Shown: in pieces, positions 17,918 through 26,702 of the stretch
Layout of the letters: each line of letters opens with the position of its first letter
How positions within the stretch are numbered: position 1 is the first letter of the stretch
Assembly (NCBI RefSeq): GCF_023734775.1
Contig: NZ_AP025732.1
Span: 868,001-932,000, forward strand
Length of the DNA stretch: 64,000 bases
Reading direction: 5' to 3'
Origin: Nostoc cf. commune SO-36
GTDB taxonomy: Bacteria > Cyanobacteriota > Cyanobacteriia > Cyanobacteriales > Nostocaceae
Notes under the pieces: model-generated
What the model was told of the DNA's origin: nothing
Databases searched by the model: none
Seen by the model: only the letters and a program-made list of their open reading frames with translations
Position numbers and translations under genes: made by a program

Positions 17918-19042
17918 TCAATTAGCTACCATCTGAATCATCTCAACATAGCTTGAAATCAATTTGTCCCAGCTAAAACGCTCATAAACAAAGTTATGGC
18001 GCTGATAAAATCTAGATTTATTTCCATTTTCGGATAGTACTTGACTAATTAAATCTGCCAAACTTCCTTTGTGTGTAAAATCGCCAAAATATCCTTCATT
18101 TTCAAAGGTGTAACGGGTGACACCATAATCATGAACTATACACGGTAAGCCGTATGACATTGCTTCTAAAAACACCCTTGCTAGTCCTTCGCTGAGGGAA
18201 GCTAACACGAAAGCATCTGCAATTTTATAGTAGTTTGCAACTTCATGAGAAGCTACGGTTCTCCCTTGAAAATTTTCAGCACCCAATAAGCTATTACCCA
18301 GTTCAATAATTTCGGTTGAACTTCCATCCTGTTGACCTAGCAGCAAAAGGTAAGGACGTGGTTCAGGTAAACTAGCAACTTCATGAATTAAATAATCCAT
18401 GCGCTTATGGCTTTTACTAATATGACCTACTGAAAGAATTAAAGGTGTTTTCTCAGGTAGTCCTAATTTATTTCTTAAAGCCTCTTTTTCAGAAGGCATA
18501 AGCATTTGTAATTCAGCAATTATTTCCGTTCCAGCAGTAACTAACGTTTGTTTTTGAGCAGGTATTCCTGCTTTTAAACAATTATGATAATGCTGAGGAG
18601 CAACTTGTTGTATAAGGTCACAGTTACCAAAAATAGGAGATTTTGGTCGCAGTGGGGCACCATTACAAAAGAGTAATTTATAGCTTTGTTTAGTAAAACG
18701 CCGCCAATGCGCGAGAAAATTACCAATGTCGTTATCGCTAAAGTAAATGACATCTGGTTTCTCTGTTTGGATGTATGGTATGAGACTAAAGAAAAAGGAT
18801 ATTTGCTCTACAATATAGGCACTAGTTTTAGTGTATTTAGCAATCCTACAGGCTGTTCTAGTATGACGGGCTAAATTCCACAAAGGAATTTCTTTTGCTT
18901 TTCTTTTTCCACCACCTTTAAAAAGGATGATATCTAAAGAAGGGTCTTTTGATAGTGCCTGAAATGCCTGTTCGGCAAAAGACTCATATCCCCGCATAAC
19001 GTGACCAAGACCTGTACATATCAAGAAGACTTTAAGTTTCAT
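17918..19042 (-). CDS. Glycosyltransferase family 4 (GT-B)
   Basis: A 374-residue GT-B enzyme on the minus strand, convergent with the tandem transferases. The start, MKLKVFLICTGLGHVMRGYESFAEQ, is the typical Gly-rich N-terminal loop. The donor half has LILSVGHISKSHKRMDYLIHEVA, YLLLLGQQDGSSTEII, and ADAFVLASLSEGLARVFLEAMSYGLPCIVHDYG with an EX7E-type motif at about 285-293 (EGLARVFLE). It is presumably a retaining transferase of the same glycan island, though transcribed separately. No membrane segment is seen. Confidence 0.8.
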   Translation of the reverse strand: MKLKVFLICTGLGHVMRGYESFAEQAFQALSKDPSLDIILFKGGGKRKAKEIPLWNLARHTRTACRIAKYTKTSAYIVEQISFFFSLIPYIQTEKPDVIYFSDNDIGNFLAHWRRFTKQSYKLLFCNGAPLRPKSPIFGNCDLIQQVAPQHYHNCLKAGIPAQKQTLVTAGTEIIAELQMLMPSEKEALRNKLGLPEKTPLILSVGHISKSHKRMDYLIHEVASLPEPRPYLLLLGQQDGSSTEIIELGNSLLGAENFQGRTVASHEVANYYKIADAFVLASLSEGLARVFLEAMSYGLPCIVHDYGVTRYTFENEGYFGDFTHKGSLADLISQVLSENGNKSRFYQRHNFVYERFSWDKLISSYVEMIQMVAN

Positions 19043-19088
19043 TATTTTAATCTTTAGTTACAAATAAAGAAGTTTCCAAAAACAGAGA

Positions 19089-19204
19089 TAGGACTTACCG
19101 CACTCGTGATAAAAAACTAAGCCTTTGTGGATTACTTTGCTTCTCTACGAGACACTCCGCGAACGCTCGTAATGAAGTAAAATCGTAGTCCGTGCGTAAG
19201 TCCT
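19089..19204. mobile_element. MITE-like element
   Basis: A segment of about 116 nt starts with TAGGACTTACCGCAC and ends with GTGCGTAAGTCCT. The ends are nearly perfect inverted repeats and match the terminal repeats of the element at 34652-34828, apart from an extra C on the left. Inside it carries the dispersed unit TCTCTACGAGACACTCCGCG. No clear target duplication was seen. Confidence 0.55.
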
Positions 19205-19338
19205 GAAGGAGGAAACTTATAGCACTTTTCGGGGTAAATAAAATACCTCTGATAACACAAAGGGTCTATATTGGTGTGTTCCACCCAGATGGAAACTGCT
19301 GTAATTAATTCTAAGCAGAAATATCTTGCATCTGCCGA

Positions 19339-20223
19339 TTAGCGGTAATAAAAACTAAAATTACTCAAAGTTGCCAGTCTTAAATACAACGAACGATAGT
19401 AATAGCCAATAAATTTATTTAGTTTACGTACCAGCTTTTGAAAAATTGAATTTTTACGGTACTCAATCGCTTCATGCTGCTGAAAATATATTAGCGTTTC
19501 ATCTGGATTTGCTTGGCCTTTTTTGATTTTTTGGCGTTCTACCCAATCTTTGAAATAAACAATACCGTCCATAGCATCCCATCGAACTGGTAATCCAGCC
19601 TTAGCAGCAGCTAATCCTATTGCATAACCTTCAGCACCATAAAAACTATTTAACTCACAATAAAGTGCAATGGTATCCCAGTGCTTGAGAAATTCGATTT
19701 CGCGCCCATCTTGCCTTGTAACGACAAATAACATTTCCATCACAAATTGGATATTATTATCTTCTAAATTTAAATCCAGTTTTTGTGCAAGCTTGTTAAT
19801 AATTTCCAAGTCTCTAATTCTTTTTGGTTTGTGCAAGTCATTGACGGAACTAATGTAAAGTTTATTATGTTTGTCAAAACTGGCACAACTTCTGGCTGTA
19901 ATTCCAGGAAGAAATTCTAGATTTGGTGTTATCTTATCCAATATTCGTATATCTACATCAACAAAAATACAGGTATTAAATAGTAATAATGCTTGGGCGA
20001 TAACAAACCTTTTATCGTGGTAACAACCAATACTTTGTTGTTGATGCAAAAAAGCTAAAACATGAGAATATTTACTAAATTCTTGTGGCTTATCTGTTAA
20101 AATCACCAGCTTTGTTTCAGGTGAATGTTTTTCAATATCTTCAGCTAATAACAAAGCATGAGAGCGGTATCTTTCACCCAACGCTAAAGTACAAAAACAG
20201 AATTCTTTCTCTTTTTGGATCAT
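19339..20223 (-). CDS. Putative GT-A type transferase
   Basis: A 294-residue protein of uncertain family. It starts with a beta strand (FCFCTLALGERYRSHALLLAEDI), has KLVILTDKPQEF typical of nucleotide-sugar transferase folds, and a DVD motif at 89-91 (CIFVDVDIRIL), which could bind the metal-nucleotide. NSFYGAEGYAIGLAAAKAGL follows in place of the catalytic region. A basic, aromatic tail suggests contact with the membrane. It lies at the edge of the glycan island but on the opposite strand from most of it. Assignment as a glycosyltransferase rests on fold-like features and on context. Confidence 0.55.
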   Translation of the reverse strand: MIQKEKEFCFCTLALGERYRSHALLLAEDIEKHSPETKLVILTDKPQEFSKYSHVLAFLHQQQSIGCYHDKRFVIAQALLLFNTCIFVDVDIRILDKITPNLEFLPGITARSCASFDKHNKLYISSVNDLHKPKRIRDLEIINKLAQKLDLNLEDNNIQFVMEMLFVVTRQDGREIEFLKHWDTIALYCELNSFYGAEGYAIGLAAAKAGLPVRWDAMDGIVYFKDWVERQKIKKGQANPDETLIYFQQHEAIEYRKNSIFQKLVRKLNKFIGYYYRSLYLRLATLSNFSFYYR

Positions 20224-20462
20224 AGGTTATAAAACTCCTTTAGAAAATATAAAAATAAAAATTTGCACGAAAAATACGTACAAAGCTGAGTATTTCTGAC
20301 TTTTTTGTTAGCAGAGATATTACAGTCTATGTACGTAATTCTAACGCGGTTAGATATTTGAATGTGTAAAATTTCAGTAAAAAATAAGTACAAACCGCCA
20401 GTAAATTATTTACTGGCGGTAAAGATTTATATTGGTTTGAATGTTTGTGGAGTGTTCTGCCT

Positions 20463-20837
20463 CTAAGAAAAAGAGTCTAAATCTAGAGATTGCATTCCTT
20501 CGCGTTCTATAAAGGTCATCATACTTCCCAACTGTAACCAAACTAGCAAGCAAGTAAACAGACTAACTGGTAGACCGACTCCTAAAGCCAATGACGAGGG
20601 AAAACCAAATATTTCTAAGCCTGAAGATAGAAATAGACAAGTACCGCCAGTTATACCAATAAATGGTACAAGTAATTGTTTCAGTGAGGAACGCGGTTTA
20701 GTAGTTTCTGTACGCTCGCTTGGCCATTTTTGCACTATTACTTTCAAAGTGCCAGACAATGCTAAACCAGATGTTAATGCTGTTAGAAAGCCAACAAGTA
20801 AGAGAAAATAAGGCGGTTGCAGAGGATAATAATACAT
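20463..20837 (-). CDS. Small membrane protein of unknown function
   Basis: A 124-residue protein with three predicted hydrophobic segments, at about 9-31, 52-73 and 77-101, and a short acidic tail. It begins 26 nt after the stop of the ABC1 kinase gene on the same strand and is likely cotranscribed with it. The sequence has no recognisable enzymatic motif. A link to quinone or lipid metabolism through the kinase-like neighbour is only suggested by the operon. Confidence 0.65.
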   Translation of the reverse strand: MYYYPLQPPYFLLLVGFLTALTSGLALSGTLKVIVQKWPSERTETTKPRSSLKQLLVPFIGITGGTCLFLSSGLEIFGFPSSLALGVGLPVSLFTCLLVWLQLGSMMTFIEREGMQSLDLDSFS

Positions 20838-20863
20838 GAAAACTCCTGGTTTATATTAAATTT

Positions 20864-22588
20864 TTACTTTTTATTTGTTGATTGGTTATCAGTAAAAGAC
20901 CGAAGTAATGTTTCTTTCGGCAAGATAGCAGCCGCGCCTTCCCTTGATAGCTCTGTTAAAATACCGATCGCTACATTTAATAAACGATCCGGTTTTAAGT
21001 CATCTTTAACCAGGTTCCAGAGGCGTTGCACATCTTCGGTATGGAGGCGGTCATCTTCGGTGAGAGCAAGCACCAGCTGTCGTCGCAGAAATTTACCTTC
21101 CTCCGACATTAAATATTGGAACCCCATCTGCGCTGTAGGCAATACATCAAAGTTGCTATCAGTACGAGCGATCGCAATCAAATTTTCTAATCGCTGCCAC
21201 TGAAATTTACCATCTTTGAACAACACATTCAATAATCGTCGCCGTAATTCTGGCGATTCCCCTGTCAGCAACCGCCGTGCTATATAGGGATAACCCACTT
21301 CAACAATTCTGAAATTAGGGTTGAGGCTAAGAGCAATACCTTCTTGAGTCACCAAGGAACGAATAATCAAAGCAAACTTTGCCGGGACTCGAAAAGGATA
21401 TTCATACATCAGTTCCGAAAACTCATCGGTTATAGTTTTGAAGTTAAAATCCTTGACATTTTTGCCAATAGCATTCCCTAACACCGCTTCTAATGCTGGC
21501 ACTATCGGACAAATATCCGTATCTGGAGTCAGAAATCCTAATTTTACAAAGTCTTCGGCTAAGTCGGTGTAGTCTTTATTCACCAAATGCACTAGCGCAT
21601 CTACCAGTGTTTCTTTGGTGTTTTCTTCCAACTGATCCATCATGCCAAAATCAATATAAGCCATACGACCATCGGGCACAGCAAAAAGATTGCCGGGATG
21701 AGGGTCAGCATGAAAGAAACCATGTTCTAAAAGCTGTTGCAATCCTGATGTCACACCAATTTGGATGATTGCTTCTGGATCTAAACCTGCTTCGCGGATG
21801 CTTTTAGTATCCGTTAGCTTGAAGCCGTTAATCCATTCCAGGGTTAAAACGTGGGTATTGGTATAACGCCAGTAAATTCCTGGAACTTTAACTTGTGGAT
21901 CGTTGCGGAAGTTGGTAGCAAATTTTTCGGCGTTGCGGCCTTCATTTATATAGTCAATTTCTTCAAATAGCTTCGTGCCAAACTCGTCCACGATTAAACT
22001 TAAGTCGTGACCAAGATTAAGAGGCAACCACGGAGCTACCCAACTTGCGCCCCAGCGCAATAAGTAGAGGTCGCGGGTAAGAGTTGGGCGTAAGTTGGGG
22101 CGTTGTACCTTAACTGCAACTTCTTCGCCACTGATTAGACGACCACGGTATACTTGACCCAAGCTTGCAGCCGCGACTGGACTAGGTGACAGTTCACTAA
22201 AGCTTTCGTGAATTGGACGACCTAGCTCAGTTTCGATAATCTGGTATGCGATCGCATTATCGAATGGTGGTAACTGGTCTTGTAACTTGATCAGTTCTTC
22301 TAAAAAATCTTTGCGTATCAGGTCAGGTCTAGTGGAGAGGGCTTGACCAACTTTAATAAATGTCGGGCCGAGGCGGGTGAGCAGTTCTCGCAACTGGATA
22401 GCTCGTTTACCTTTGTTCTGCTCAACTTGATATTGCCATTCATCCCACTTTAGACTGAATATAAATCCTGCAAAAGAGGAGATAATTCTCAGTAGTCTGC
22501 CCCAAGCTAGCCAGGGACGGTAACTATAGTAGCGAGCGATCGCATCTGGACTATACAGTTTTAGTTGAGCAGGTTGATACTGACCCAC
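20864..22588 (-). CDS. ABC1/UbiB (AarF)-family atypical kinase
   Basis: A 574-residue ABC1-family protein. It has the characteristic KxGQ motif (FIKVGQALSTRPDLI, about 78-92), the Ala-rich loop with PVAAASLGQVYRGRL that replaces the Gly-rich loop of protein kinases, the VAVKVQRP lysine, HADPHPGNLF as catalytic loop, and YIDFGMMDQL as the DFG-like motif. Relatives (UbiB, plastid ABC1K) control the synthesis or transport of prenylquinones and lipids. The membrane anchor is not at the extreme C-terminus; weakly hydrophobic stretches lie near 37-46 and in the last 30 residues. It is probably attached to thylakoid or plasma membrane. The natural substrate is not established for most members. Confidence 0.92.
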   Translation of the reverse strand: MGQYQPAQLKLYSPDAIARYYSYRPWLAWGRLLRIISSFAGFIFSLKWDEWQYQVEQNKGKRAIQLRELLTRLGPTFIKVGQALSTRPDLIRKDFLEELIKLQDQLPPFDNAIAYQIIETELGRPIHESFSELSPSPVAAASLGQVYRGRLISGEEVAVKVQRPNLRPTLTRDLYLLRWGASWVAPWLPLNLGHDLSLIVDEFGTKLFEEIDYINEGRNAEKFATNFRNDPQVKVPGIYWRYTNTHVLTLEWINGFKLTDTKSIREAGLDPEAIIQIGVTSGLQQLLEHGFFHADPHPGNLFAVPDGRMAYIDFGMMDQLEENTKETLVDALVHLVNKDYTDLAEDFVKLGFLTPDTDICPIVPALEAVLGNAIGKNVKDFNFKTITDEFSELMYEYPFRVPAKFALIIRSLVTQEGIALSLNPNFRIVEVGYPYIARRLLTGESPELRRRLLNVLFKDGKFQWQRLENLIAIARTDSNFDVLPTAQMGFQYLMSEEGKFLRRQLVLALTEDDRLHTEDVQRLWNLVKDDLKPDRLLNVAIGILTELSREGAAAILPKETLLRSFTDNQSTNKK

Positions 22589-23177
22589 GCCTTTTTTTGC
22601 CTCTTCAACTGAAAAATTTACAACGATTGCTTTCTCCTGACCGACAAGTTAATTGCAAGTTCGGGATAGCGGTAGCCTTTTATCTAAAACAATTAGAACT
22701 TTATCCTTTGGGGATAGTGTTCGAGGCGATTACAGCCTATCTTATTGCCTAGATTTTATTTATCTTTTTCTTAATTATACTTTATAAAACTACAACTAAT
22801 TATCCAAGTTTTAGACGATTTTATCTTTTCTTAACTTTAATTTATATAAATATAAGTATTTACCTGTATCTGATTATGCAAATTTAAAGAAACTGCGATC
22901 GGTACAAATTTATTATCTTATGCATCAACGAAAATACGTCGTTTCAGGCTTTTATCAATCATCCTTTGATAAATAGCATTGGGGTAGCCCGCCGCAGGCA
23001 TCGCCTAAAAAGTGTCGAAAAATCAGGGTTTAATACCTGAAATCAATACCACACATTTACCATTTTTGAATTTTATAGCTTTTGCATAGCAAGCGATGGC
23101 GCGATTATTTTCTAATAACAATTACAAGACCCATTTTTTTATAGCTTGTATTGATTGCTTCATGAGGCTTCTTTTGA
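22589..23177. other. Intergenic region with degraded repeat DNA
   Basis: About 590 bases without a real gene. From about 22925 the sequence AAAATACGTCGTTTCAGGC recalls the inside of the MITE at 34652-34828 (AACGTAAATAGGTCGTTTCAG). It is followed by GGTAGCCCGCCGCAGGCATCGCC, a copy of the dispersed repeat also found inside the Uma2 pseudogene. The first 200 bases presumably hold the promoter of the kinase operon. Confidence 0.5.
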
Positions 23178-23384
23178 GCTATTATTGGTGGGGGCGGAGT
23201 GCTGATTCTACTAGATAAAATCGGCTGGCGGTATAGCTCGATAATTATGTCAGTTGTAATTTTACTGACTTTAATTCCAGTAATATTGTATAAAGAACAA
23301 GGTTCTCCTCACGCTCCAAAATTAGCAATTTATAAACTGCTCATCTATCTGTTCGATTTCTTGCAGGACAAATTGTATAGTTAG
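23178..23384 (+). pseudogene. Fragment of an MFS-type transporter
   Basis: A frame of about 68 codons without an upstream start reads AIIGGGGVLILLDKIGWRYS followed by a strongly hydrophobic stretch ending LIPVILYKEQ. This is the pattern of a Gly-rich loop, D-R/K-x-G-W-R and next transmembrane helix of major facilitator transporters. It then continues with a short polar tail to a stop. The rest of the transporter is missing, and a stop (TGA at 23175) interrupts the frame upstream. It looks like the remnant of a deleted gene. Confidence 0.45.
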
Positions 23385-23509
23385 GTGGAAGAATCAACCC
23401 GTGAGTCATAACAGAATTATTATTTACAAGTGCTATAAATTTGGTAATTAGTAGTGATTTCGTGACACTTACCAATTACCAATTAGCTACTTTTAATTGT
23501 CAGGTAGTG

Positions 23510-26152
23510 CTATTTAGATTTAGCCTCCAAGTTTTCTAAACGGCTTCTCAACTCCTGATTTTGTTGTTTGAGTTGGTCGAAATCTTCACGCAGTTGACGC
23601 AGGGTTTTTTCTGAACCAATGTTTTTTTGCACCTTGGAAATTTCTTCTTCAGCATTGCGACGGACACGCCCATCGGCTGTTTGTTCAGCTAGCGATCGCA
23701 AAATTCCGACTGCTTTAGGTGTTTCCATTTGTCCTAATGCTGCTGCTACCGCCACTTGCGTTAAAAAGAAGGTTTCTTTGGCTAGTTCTGCTAGTTTTTC
23801 TAAAATCCGTTCCAAATTAGCCGGACTTTGACCTACAGAAATCTTTCCTAAAGCACGAATTGTGGCTAAACGCAGGGGTTGTGGTACACCGAGTTTGGTG
23901 TATTCGATTAGTAGATTTAAAGCTGCTTCCGAAGTTTTGAATTCAGCTAAACCGGCAACTGCACCACTCCGCACGACTTCATTCCAACCCGCCTTTTCTT
24001 CTAAAACGCCTTTCAGCAGCTTTAATACCTTGTCTTCCTTGGGTTTTTCTTCCAAGTTTGATGAAGCGATCGCCCCGATAACACGAGCAGCTGCTGCTTC
24101 CACGTAATAACTGGCATCGCCTTTTTGCACTAACCCTCTCACAACTTTATAGCTTTCAGCAGTTTTGAATTGAGTAAGTGCTTCCACTACAGATCGTCGC
24201 ACATAAGCATTTTTATCTTTTAAGCCAGCAACTAAGCCATCAAAAGCTTGATCTAAATTAATTTTGGCTAGTTGTTTTGCCACTTCCACACGCACACCCC
24301 ACAATGGGTCATTTTTTAGCGATGCAGACAGTGCAATAATAGCTTCTAAGCCACCTTTTTTCGCCAAAGCTGCTGCTGCATAACTACGCGAAATCGGGTC
24401 AGGATCGAATTGTAACTGTGCTTTTAACTCCGCGATTGGATATTCTAAAGCTACTGTTTTTAAGTAATTATTTCCAACATCAAAGCTAATAAATTGGGGC
24501 TTATTTTCTAGGGGAAAGTAGAAGCTTTGTTCGCGTTCATTCACCCGGACGGTGAAAGTTTTGAGTTGTGAGTTAGGAGTTATGAGTTGGGAATTCTTTT
24601 TAACTCCTAATTCCTCACTCCTCACTTCTTCCTGTTGGGTATAGCCAAAACCAATAGGTATTTTTAAATCAAACAAATCCTTGCTGCCATTTTTAGCTTC
24701 ATCAGCTTGGGTTTGAGTGACTGTAATTTTTGCTAAATTAGCATCTCCATCCCAAGAGTAAGCTACTTTAAAATCGGGATGACCACCACGATAAACGTAT
24801 TGGTCAAACAGGAACAAAAGATTACGTCCGGTTGCCTTTTCAATCGCCCTGAGTAAGTCTACTGTTTCTACGGTTTTGTGGGCATTATCCTGGACAAATG
24901 TTTGAATTGCCTGCCAAAACAACTCATCTCCCAATTGCGCCCGAATCATGTGATAGACACAAGATCCTTTTTCGTAGATGTGGCGATCGTAAAGTTCAAT
25001 AGCTTCTCGGTAAACGTGCGTTACCATTGGACGGCGATAACGGCTGCTATCTTCACTTAAGTAACGACGAGCTTCCAATAAACGATAGTAAGCTGCTTCT
25101 TGGAGACTATATTCTTGTTCTGTCCACATCACCTCCGAGTAAGAAGCCATCCCTTCTTTAATCCAAGCATGAGACCAATGCTTAATCACCACCAAATCAC
25201 CAAACCACTGGTGCGCTAGTTCGTGGACGACTAAGCTTTCGGTGTTGCGGTTATCTAAGGCGGCGCGTTCATCCAGCAAACATCTGTCTGTTAACAGTGT
25301 TGTGGAAGTGTTTTCCATGCCGCCAAAGATGAAGTCATCAACGCAAACTTGGGCGTATTTCGGAAAAGGGTATGGATAACCATACTTTTGGCTCAAAAAT
25401 TCGATCATCCGGGGAGTTTTGCCCATACTGCGTTGAGCATCTTCCTCCCGTCCCTTTTCTACATAGTAGGTGACTGCTTTTCCCTTCCACTCATCCCGAA
25501 TTTCAGCAAAATCGCCTACTGCTAAAGTCATCAAGTAGGTAGGATGAACTTGTTGCTGTAACCAGTGGTAGATTTTGTCATCACCATCTTCTGTGGTGTC
25601 AATCAATTCGCCGTTGGAAATTGCCACGAAAGGGTTGGGAACGCGGACGCGAATTTCTGAAGTAGACAGTTGTCCGGGATAGTCAAAACAGGGGAACCAA
25701 AAGCGAGAGTCTTCGTCTTCTCCCTGAGTCCAAACTTGAGTAGGCTTGTTCGGGTAATGCTTGTCTGGTTGAATAAAATAAATACCGCGTTGCGGTTTTG
25801 CCACCGAGTAGGCGATCGCAATCAGCAAGCGTTTACCAATCTGGGTCGTCTCAGACAGTTGAATGGAAAGCTGTTCCCCGTCGTAGTCAAAATTTTGTGG
25901 CACATCGTCCACCCGCACAGACTCGATATTCAGGTTGACAGCATCCAAAGTTAAACGATCAATGCCATTACGGATTGGTAAAAGGCGAATGCTACAACTG
26001 CCCTGATAGCTTTGCTTGGCAATATCCAAACTGAGATCGAGAAAAATATGTTCTACCTGTCCGGGGCGATCAGGGTTGTAGTGTGGTCTTGCTCCCGGTA
26101 ACTCAAAAGGTTTGTGCCCGTTATTATCTGTATCAAAATAAGACTTCGACAT
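23510..26152 (-). CDS. M1-family zinc aminopeptidase with C-terminal HEAT repeats
   Basis: An 880-residue metallopeptidase that removes N-terminal amino acids. The exopeptidase motif is GGMENTSTT and the zinc site is HELAH at 310-314 with Glu333 (WIKEGMASYSE). Residues from about 575 to 850 form ALPHA-helical HEAT repeats (DPISRSYAAAALAKKGGLEAI, NAYVRRSVVEALTQF and others), resembling the TAF2-like M1 subfamily. The last 35 residues are a coiled coil (LREDFDQLKQQNQELRSRLENLEAK). Residues about 507-531 (EEVRSEELGVKKNSQL and onward) are encoded by a dispersed repeat inserted in frame between the catalytic and HEAT parts. No signal peptide is visible, so it is probably cytosolic. Confidence 0.93.
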   Translation of the reverse strand: MSKSYFDTDNNGHKPFELPGARPHYNPDRPGQVEHIFLDLSLDIAKQSYQGSCSIRLLPIRNGIDRLTLDAVNLNIESVRVDDVPQNFDYDGEQLSIQLSETTQIGKRLLIAIAYSVAKPQRGIYFIQPDKHYPNKPTQVWTQGEDEDSRFWFPCFDYPGQLSTSEIRVRVPNPFVAISNGELIDTTEDGDDKIYHWLQQQVHPTYLMTLAVGDFAEIRDEWKGKAVTYYVEKGREEDAQRSMGKTPRMIEFLSQKYGYPYPFPKYAQVCVDDFIFGGMENTSTTLLTDRCLLDERAALDNRNTESLVVHELAHQWFGDLVVIKHWSHAWIKEGMASYSEVMWTEQEYSLQEAAYYRLLEARRYLSEDSSRYRRPMVTHVYREAIELYDRHIYEKGSCVYHMIRAQLGDELFWQAIQTFVQDNAHKTVETVDLLRAIEKATGRNLLFLFDQYVYRGGHPDFKVAYSWDGDANLAKITVTQTQADEAKNGSKDLFDLKIPIGFGYTQQEEVRSEELGVKKNSQLITPNSQLKTFTVRVNEREQSFYFPLENKPQFISFDVGNNYLKTVALEYPIAELKAQLQFDPDPISRSYAAAALAKKGGLEAIIALSASLKNDPLWGVRVEVAKQLAKINLDQAFDGLVAGLKDKNAYVRRSVVEALTQFKTAESYKVVRGLVQKGDASYYVEAAAARVIGAIASSNLEEKPKEDKVLKLLKGVLEEKAGWNEVVRSGAVAGLAEFKTSEAALNLLIEYTKLGVPQPLRLATIRALGKISVGQSPANLERILEKLAELAKETFFLTQVAVAAALGQMETPKAVGILRSLAEQTADGRVRRNAEEEISKVQKNIGSEKTLRQLREDFDQLKQQNQELRSRLENLEAKSK
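24559..24632. repeat. Dispersed GGAGTTA-type repeat inside the M1 peptidase gene
   Basis: The plus strand reads GAGTTGTGAGTTAGGAGTT then, after a short gap, AACTCCTAATTCCTCACTCC. The two arms are imperfect inverted copies of the intergenic repeat found at 6245 and 34845. It adds about 25 codons and keeps the peptidase frame open. Confidence 0.7.
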
Positions 26153-26702
26153 TGATCCTTACTGACCTTGTAATCCTGAAAAGTCTGGCTTGGCTGGATG
26201 TTGTTAAGCTAAATAGCGGTGTCTGTATTTCCCAAATCAATAGGGCATTATGAAGGTGATAACTCACCTTTGGGATTGGGGGATTGAAATTAATCTCACC
26301 CGAACTTCCGAAGACCGGCTGGCGATCCTGGGACTTTTTTCCATATCCCTACCGCATTTATTTTTCCTTATGTTTTGCGCTTTTTTGTCATTGAGTCAAG
26401 AGCCTCTTGCACCCCGATAAATTCTCATTAAGTACAAATACTCCTAATTATTCTTATAACTTAGGATAGCTTGCTGCTTCTGATCAGGCTATTTTGTTTG
26501 AGATGAACAGCATATCATTTACGGATTTGCTCATTATCCCTTGGAAGTATTTTTGAGAGCAATTTTAGACTGCTAACTTATAGGACTACTAATTTTATCA
26601 GTAAATACCGATCAATGAGCGGAAATTATTAATAAATCCGAAAACTCTACAATGACACTTGTATAAATCTCGGTGACAATCTGAGCAAAAGAGGATAAAA
26701 AA
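26153..26702. promoter_or_regulatory. Divergent intergenic region
   Basis: A 550-base spacer between the M1 peptidase and the DUF3352 gene, which diverge. It must hold both promoters. I see no ORF, tRNA or strong hairpin. The GAGCAAAAGAGG before the ATG at 26703 serves as ribosome binding site. Confidence 0.4.

Noticed and set aside
8171..20223. Heterocyst envelope polysaccharide (HEP) island
   Set aside because: The ABC exporter is HepA-like by type and the setting is suggestive, but I could not recognise other HEP island genes, so the island is described only as a glycan cluster.
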